In this document: positions 6,871 through 11,070 of the stretch, piece after piece
How positions within the stretch are numbered: position 1 is the first letter of the stretch
How the letters are laid out: every line of letters begins with the position of its first letter
Assembly (NCBI GenBank): GCA_003551785.1
Contig: PUNP01000027.1
Coordinates: 1-11,070 of the forward strand
DNA length: 11,070 nt
DNA from: Candidatus Brocadiaceae bacterium
Lineage (GTDB): Bacteria > Planctomycetota > Brocadiia > SM23-32
Direction of reading: 5' to 3'
Made by a program: the position numbers and the translations under genes
Notes under the pieces: generated by a model
What the model was told of the DNA's origin: nothing
Seen by the model: the letters and a program-made list of their open reading frames with translations, nothing else
Database searches by the model: none

Positions 6871-9150
6871 ATGAAGCTTTTGATCGTGAAGATGGCAGCA
6901 TTTTATTTAATGACGGCGATGTTTGTATCGGCCACCCTTTCGGCCGAGGTTATGCTCGTGGAAAATGGAGAAGCACGTGCCGAGATCATACTTCCCGAAG
7001 AGCCCGCAGAGGATGAGCAGCTCGCCGCCGACGAACTGGTGGAGCATATCGAAAAGATCACCGGCGTTCGGCTCCCTGTTGTTTCCGGGGACGGAGCCGA
7101 TGGCGACAGAACACCCATCCGGCTGGGCGGTGCGGCGCAAGAAGCACTGGAGGAGTTGATCCTGGAGGAAGGCGACAATTACTCCTCTTTCGCTCTGGTG
7201 GCTGATGATGCCGGCATATCCATCCGGGGACTGAACCCTGAAGGCACACTTTTCGGCGCCTACGAGTTATTGGAGCAGCTTGGCGTGCGATGGTTTATGC
7301 CGCTTGAGATTGGCATGGTCATACCGGAGAACTCGACCGCAGCTATTGACCATCAGCAGACGGTCCAGGTGCCTTCGATGGAATTCACCCGTTTCCAATG
7401 GCTGGGCGGCGGAGGCGAAGGTGCGGGGACATGGGGGCGACGCCGCCGCGTTGGCGGCGAGGCTCGTTCGACCGGCGGGCACGGATTTCCAGGAAATCCG
7501 CCCAGAGGTACGGAGGGACGCCAGGAATGCCTTTCCGGAGATTACGCATCGGGTGCTATCGATGCCGTTGTTAACTACATTCGCGATAACTACGAGCCTA
7601 CGGATAGGAAATTCTATGTGGGTATGGGGCCCCATGACGGCGGGGGATATTGTGAATGTGAAGGTTGCGTGGCGCTTGACAGCGAGGGCTTTGACCCCCA
7701 CCATGGCCGTGACAGGCTAATCATGAGCGATCGATATGTGTGGTTTTTCAACAGGGTGCTTGAGGAGCTTGAGGATGAGTATCCCAATCTTCATATTACA
7801 TGGTATGTCTATGGAGCAACGATGTGGCCTCCGGAAAAACATGAGCCGAGTCCGCGAATAGTCCATGTTTTCGCTCCCATTAACCTTGACAGGACCCGCA
7901 GCATGGACAATCCCATGAGTCCGGACCGCCATATGCTCCGTTATGCCATCGACGGCTGGGCCGAGTTCGAACCCAATGAGATGTACTACCGCGGCTATTA
8001 TAACAACCTGGCGTGCTCGCAGTTTCCTTACAGCCAGGTTGATCGCCTGAAGAATGAGATACCGGAGCTGCATAAACATGGGCTCAACGTCATGCGCGTC
8101 GAGGTAATTAAGCAGTCGTGGGCTTCCACTCCCCTGACTCCCTACCTCGCCTCAAAGGTGTGGTGGGATGTCGATGCGGATGTGGATGCTCTGTTGGCCG
8201 ATTTTTACGGGAAGTTCTTCGCACCGGCCGAAGAGCCGATGCGCAGCTACTTCGAGGACCTGGAAGCTGCTTTTCGGGACACCCCTTACCATACCGGTTC
8301 GAGCTATCTCTACTTCCCCATCTTCCACGATCAGCGTCGTGACCTGCTCCGCGGCCATCTCGAAGAAGCTGCCGAGCTGGTGCAGGATGATAATGTGGAT
8401 CCGGTCTATGCCGAACGCGTGCGGATGATCTCCGATGCGTTCCTTCGCCTGGAGGTGTTCCTCGACCTGATGGAGGCGCGCAACCGGCACGATTTCGAGG
8501 CTTCCAATGAGATTCTGGAGGAATATATGGAACTGACCGATGAGATGATCGATAAAGGATGGGTTATCGACCGAGGGTATGGCACCGGTGGTCCGTATTT
8601 TCGCCGTTTCTTCATGCCGGCGCTCAAGTCCGGCTATAAGCGTACGGTAGAGGAGGGAGAACTGGTAAAAGGGCTCCCCGATGAGTGGGATTTTCTGATC
8701 GATCCGGCGGAGATCGGCGAAATCGCGGGATACTACCGCGACGGCGAAATCGGCGGGAACTGGCAGCCGCTAAAGACCACATCCCTGAGCTGGTCCGACC
8801 AGGGTCTGCATTATTATAGAGGGGATGCATGGTACCGCTCGAAGGTGAATATCCCCGATGAGTTTGAGGGCCGTGAGATTTACCTGTGGTTCGGCGGCGT
8901 GGATAATTTTGCCAAGGCCTGGGTCAACGGCGAGCTGCTGGGCACCAACCGCGAGCCTCTGCACGGACTTCCCGGCGAAGCCGGCACGTTCCGCCCCTTT
9001 GATTTTCTGGCAACCGATGCCGTGCGTTTCGGCGAGGATAATACCGTGGCAGTGAAGGTGACCAACGACCGTCTAGCGGAGCTGGGCACCGGCGGCATAG
9101 TATCGCCTGTGATGTTCTGGTCTCCCCATGATGAGGACTGGAAGCCATGA
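6871..9150 (+). CDS. Secreted DUF4838-type protein with C-terminal beta-sandwich domain; internal frame disturbance
   Basis: The start is ATG 6871, 6 nt after AGGAGG (6859-6864); ATG 6865 abuts the ribosome site and is less likely. The 759-aa product has a signal peptide (LLIVKMAAFYLMTAMFVSATLSA) cut after Ala25. Residues ~26-165 match the alpha-glucuronidase-like N-terminal domain that precedes DUF4838 (EQLAADELVEHIEKITG, GTLFGAYELLEQLGVRWFMP). The DUF4838 core follows, with WGRRRRVGG, GHGF and the HDGGGYCECEGC motif (Cys261, Cys263, Cys266). Residues ~602-746 look like a galactose-binding/GH2-type beta-sandwich (WYRSKVNIPDEFEGREIYLWFGG, AWVNGELLG, GEDNTVAVKV). Function is probably carbohydrate binding or hydrolysis; the catalytic residues are unknown. 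Compared with the neighbouring paralogue, the segment after GHGF (residues ~207-224) is about 17 residues short and reads better in another frame, so the gene may be damaged or misassembled there. Confidence 0.88.
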   Translation: MKLLIVKMAAFYLMTAMFVSATLSAEVMLVENGEARAEIILPEEPAEDEQLAADELVEHIEKITGVRLPVVSGDGADGDRTPIRLGGAAQEALEELILEEGDNYSSFALVADDAGISIRGLNPEGTLFGAYELLEQLGVRWFMPLEIGMVIPENSTAAIDHQQTVQVPSMEFTRFQWLGGGGEGAGTWGRRRRVGGEARSTGGHGFPGNPPRGTEGRQECLSGDYASGAIDAVVNYIRDNYEPTDRKFYVGMGPHDGGGYCECEGCVALDSEGFDPHHGRDRLIMSDRYVWFFNRVLEELEDEYPNLHITWYVYGATMWPPEKHEPSPRIVHVFAPINLDRTRSMDNPMSPDRHMLRYAIDGWAEFEPNEMYYRGYYNNLACSQFPYSQVDRLKNEIPELHKHGLNVMRVEVIKQSWASTPLTPYLASKVWWDVDADVDALLADFYGKFFAPAEEPMRSYFEDLEAAFRDTPYHTGSSYLYFPIFHDQRRDLLRGHLEEAAELVQDDNVDPVYAERVRMISDAFLRLEVFLDLMEARNRHDFEASNEILEEYMELTDEMIDKGWVIDRGYGTGGPYFRRFFMPALKSGYKRTVEEGELVKGLPDEWDFLIDPAEIGEIAGYYRDGEIGGNWQPLKTTSLSWSDQGLHYYRGDAWYRSKVNIPDEFEGREIYLWFGGVDNFAKAWVNGELLGTNREPLHGLPGEAGTFRPFDFLATDAVRFGEDNTVAVKVTNDRLAELGTGGIVSPVMFWSPHDEDWKP

Positions 9151-9204
9151 GACAGATTTTTGGTTGTTTGTGAAGCTCCCTGAAATAAAAATAAAAAGAA
9201 TGGT

Positions 9205-9249
9205 TTATTGTTTGGTTTTTTATTGTTTGGTTATTTTTATTGTTTGGTT
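9205..9249 (+). repeat. Three 13-bp direct repeats TTATTGTTTGGTT
   Basis: Exact copies lie at 9205-9217, 9220-9232 and 9237-9249, with start-to-start distances of 15 and 17 nt. The last copy runs into the palindrome GGTTTAACC (9246-9254). The repeats are too close and too short for a CRISPR array. They could come from slippage in a T-rich spacer or be binding sites. Confidence 0.8.
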
Positions 9250-9301
9250 TAACCACGGTAAGTTGTATTAAAAAATGGGATTACGGTCGAGAAGTCTTTT
9301 G

Positions 9302-9324
9302 AAAAGCGCCTTAGCGGCGTTTTT
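9302..9324 (+). terminator. Intrinsic terminator downstream of the first DUF4838 gene
   Basis: AAAAGCGCC (9302-9310) pairs with GGCGTTTTT (9316-9324) around the loop TTAGC, with one G-U pair, and the 3' arm doubles as the T-run. It lies 152 nt after the stop codon. The A-rich 5' arm could make it work in both directions. Confidence 0.72.
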
Positions 9325-9419
9325 CGGGGGGTGTTTTGGGCTTCTAAGAATGTTTTTTGGGGGAGAATTTACTATGCCAAGAGCGAGTCGATCTTGCAGT
9401 GAACTATTTACAATTCAGT

Positions 9420-9451
9420 AAAACGAGCAGTCTCGCACAGACTGCCGTTTT
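9420..9451 (+). terminator. Stable hairpin with T-run upstream of the second DUF4838 gene
   Basis: GCAGTCT (9427-9433) pairs perfectly with AGACTGC (9439-9445) around CGCAC. AAAACG (9420-9425) can extend the stem with CGTTTT (9446-9451), leaving one bulged A. It ends 40 nt before the next start codon. Either it is a second terminator, with the next gene's promoter inside those 40 nt or absent, or it lies in the leader and acts as an attenuator or mRNA-stabilising element. Confidence 0.6.
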
Positions 9452-9491
9452 GAGATAATGCAGTTAACTCTTATTTCAAGGAACCTTTTTT

Positions 9492-11070
9492 ATGATGAAC
9501 ATACCGGTACATGATGGGCGATGGGTGAAGGTGAAGATGCTGTTGATTTTGTTCTGTATAACCTCTGTTTTTGTTGCGCAAGCCGATGCCGCCCCGGAGG
9601 TGACCCTTGCCGCTGATGGGGAAGCCGCTCTGGCGGTTGTGGTGTCCGAAGATGCCTCGCAGGAGACGGCCGAGATAGCGCAGACACTTGCTGATTATCT
9701 CGGTAAGATAAGCGGTGTCGCTTTCGAGCTGCAACGCGGGGATGGTGCCGAGGGGATAGCAGTCGGGACTTTTGACGAGTTTCCAGCGCTCGATCTGGAT
9801 GAACTGTTCGATCCGGAAGACCAGACAAGGCGGGACGAGTACCTTATGCAAACGCATGAAGAGGGTCTGTATCTGGTGGGCGCCACGGATGCGGGTGCGA
9901 GGAACGCGGTCTGGGATTTTCTCTATCGGCTGGGCCATCGTCAGTTTTTCCCAACCGATTCGTGGGAAGTGGTGCCGCAGGCCGAGACGCTGAGCGTAGC
10001 ACTGGATGAGTTCGAAGCACCAGATTACTGGGTGCGCGACGCTCCGCGCGGGGCTCCCTGGACCGATGGTGAACTCTGGCGCCGCTGGCATGAACGCAAC
10101 CGTATGCGTTCTTCGTTTACCCTGAATACAGGCCATATCTACGATGGTATTATACGACGCCACAGAGATGTGTTCGACGAGAATCCGGAATTCCTGGCTA
10201 AGGTTGACGGCGAGCGCGGCGGCAATAAATTTTGCATTTCCAACGACGGCCTGCGGGAACTGGTGGTTGAGGACGCTGTTCGGCGTGTGGAAGATAATCC
10301 GGAGACCGACAGCATCTCCATGGACCCTTCAGACGGCGGAGGGTGGTGTGAGTGCGAGGAATGCAAGGAAATGGGGAGCGTCAGCGACCTTGTAGTGATA
10401 CTTTCGAATGAAGTGGCCAAGGCTATCAATGAACTTGGGTACGGTGATAAATATGTAGGCATATATGCCTATAATGTCCACTCGCCGCCCCCCTCCGTCG
10501 AAGTTCATCCGAAAGTTATCGTGAGCCTGGCCACGGCCTTCATCAGAGGTGGATACAGCTTTGAAGAGATGCTTGAAGGATGGGGGGAAAAGGCGGAGCT
10601 GCTGGGCATACGTGAATACCACGACGTTGTTCTGTGGAGCCGGTGTATGCCGCTTCGCGCCCGTGGGGGAAACGTAGCGTATCTTGTGGATAATATCCCC
10701 CAATTTTACGAAGAAGGGGCCCGGTTTATGAATTCGGAGGCCTCGGATTCCTGGGGGGCCAATGGCCTGGGATACTACCTGTCAGCCCGTTTTCTCTGGG
10801 ATGTCGATGAAGTGGAGGAGACTGAGGAACTGATTGAGGATTTTGTGCAAAAAGCCTTCGGCGACGCCGCAGAACCTATGCGTGCTTTTTACCGGCTTAT
10901 CGCACAGGAACACGACCGGATGGGAACAAATGATGATCTTCTGGCGCGCATGTACGGTTGGCTGGATGAGGCGTATAACCTGACGGACGATCCGGATGTT
11001 CTTACGCGCCTGGATGAACTCGTTCTCTATACGCGCTATGTCGAGCTGAAGTTCAAATTCAATGATGCCG
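9492..11070 (+). CDS. Second DUF4838-type secreted protein (3' end outside the window)
   Basis: The frame is open from ATG 9492 to the right edge (526 codons visible). AAGGA at 9478-9482 is the likely ribosome site; ATG 9495 and ATG 9537 are alternative in-frame starts. A signal peptide follows a short basic stretch (KMLLILFCITSVFVAQADA, residues 15-33). The N-terminal alpha-glucuronidase-like domain is recognisable (ETAEIAQTLADYLGKISGV, ARNAVWDFLYRLGHRQFFP). The DUF4838 core then shows RWHERNRMRSSF, GHIYDG, NPEFLAKVDGER, FCISND and SDGGGWCECEEC (Cys286, Cys288, Cys291). It is a diverged paralogue of the gene upstream and lies on the same strand after a terminator-containing spacer. It is intact through the segment where the upstream copy is disturbed. 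A carbohydrate-related role is inferred from the family; the C-terminal architecture is not visible. Confidence 0.88.
   Translation, partial: MMNIPVHDGRWVKVKMLLILFCITSVFVAQADAAPEVTLAADGEAALAVVVSEDASQETAEIAQTLADYLGKISGVAFELQRGDGAEGIAVGTFDEFPALDLDELFDPEDQTRRDEYLMQTHEEGLYLVGATDAGARNAVWDFLYRLGHRQFFPTDSWEVVPQAETLSVALDEFEAPDYWVRDAPRGAPWTDGELWRRWHERNRMRSSFTLNTGHIYDGIIRRHRDVFDENPEFLAKVDGERGGNKFCISNDGLRELVVEDAVRRVEDNPETDSISMDPSDGGGWCECEECKEMGSVSDLVVILSNEVAKAINELGYGDKYVGIYAYNVHSPPPSVEVHPKVIVSLATAFIRGGYSFEEMLEGWGEKAELLGIREYHDVVLWSRCMPLRARGGNVAYLVDNIPQFYEEGARFMNSEASDSWGANGLGYYLSARFLWDVDEVEETEELIEDFVQKAFGDAAEPMRAFYRLIAQEHDRMGTNDDLLARMYGWLDEAYNLTDDPDVLTRLDELVLYTRYVELKFKFNDA

Larger units (their letters stand above)
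9151..9491. other. Intergenic spacer between the two DUF4838-type genes
   Basis: No gene fits in these 341 nt. The spacer is T-rich with three 13-bp direct repeats, then an intrinsic terminator, then a G-rich patch (three G-runs between 9325 and 9363), and finally a stable hairpin 40 nt before the next start codon. No well-formed promoter was found. GATAAT at 9454-9459 is a -10-like hexamer without a matching -35. Confidence 0.6.

Noticed and set aside
7280..7720. 146-codon + strand frame overlapping the first DUF4838 gene as a separate gene
   Set aside because: Only its middle part (about 7490-7543) resembles the family, and it does so as a displaced piece of the DUF4838 gene. The rest lacks motifs and there is no ribosome site at its start.
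9205..9249. CRISPR-like repeat cluster
   Set aside because: The repeats are 13 bp with 2-4 nt gaps, far too short for repeat-spacer units, and no cas genes are present.
9325..9363. G-quadruplex in the G-rich patch
   Set aside because: Only three separated G-runs are present and one loop is much too long; a canonical quadruplex needs four.
9471..10163. 230-codon antisense frame over the second DUF4838-type gene
   Set aside because: The + strand frame has a signal peptide and family motifs throughout. The antisense product is Arg/Pro/His-rich with no motif, a typical shadow in GC-rich coding DNA.

Overview
The window fits a free-living or host-associated bacterium of the PVC superphylum, most likely Lentisphaerota or Kiritimatiellota. 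This is inferred from family content: a prepilin-type protein starting with an FTLIELLVV block that has Arg instead of Gly before the cleavage site, an adjacent LacI-type regulator, and two neighbouring DUF4838-type secreted proteins. No rRNA, tRNA, CRISPR array or complete insertion sequence was seen. All convincing genes are on the + strand.

Left half (1 to about 4200, visibly AT-rich): a large, mainly helical protein of unknown function (open at the left edge), an ECF sigma factor with a TTG start, a one-pass zinc-type anti-sigma factor, and an exported trypsin-fold/PDZ protein resembling HtrA/DegS. The last two are translationally coupled. Together they look like an envelope-stress sigma/anti-sigma/periplasmic-sensor module. 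The HtrA-like protein keeps the serine position but has lost the catalytic His and Asp, so it is probably a pseudoprotease.

Middle (4184-4724): an intergenic stretch holding a possible 48- to 56-codon zinc-ribbon microprotein, or its remnant. It then has a well-formed sigma-70-type promoter with a perfect 16-bp LacI-type operator just downstream.

Right half (4725-11070, GC-richer): a LacI-family regulator probably repressing itself, then a prepilin-like protein with a DGH C-terminal motif, a secreted 759-aa DUF4838-type protein with a C-terminal beta-sandwich, a terminator-bearing spacer with three 13-bp repeats, and a second DUF4838-type gene cut by the right edge. This looks like a small polysaccharide-related locus: sugar-sensing regulator, secretion-linked pseudopilin and secreted carbohydrate-active-like proteins. 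The first DUF4838 gene carries a local frame disturbance around 7489-7545, visible by comparison with its neighbour.

The points most worth checking are the catalytically dead HtrA-like protein, the microprotein frame with its in-phase CCCAAAC heptamer, and the disturbed segment in the first DUF4838 gene.
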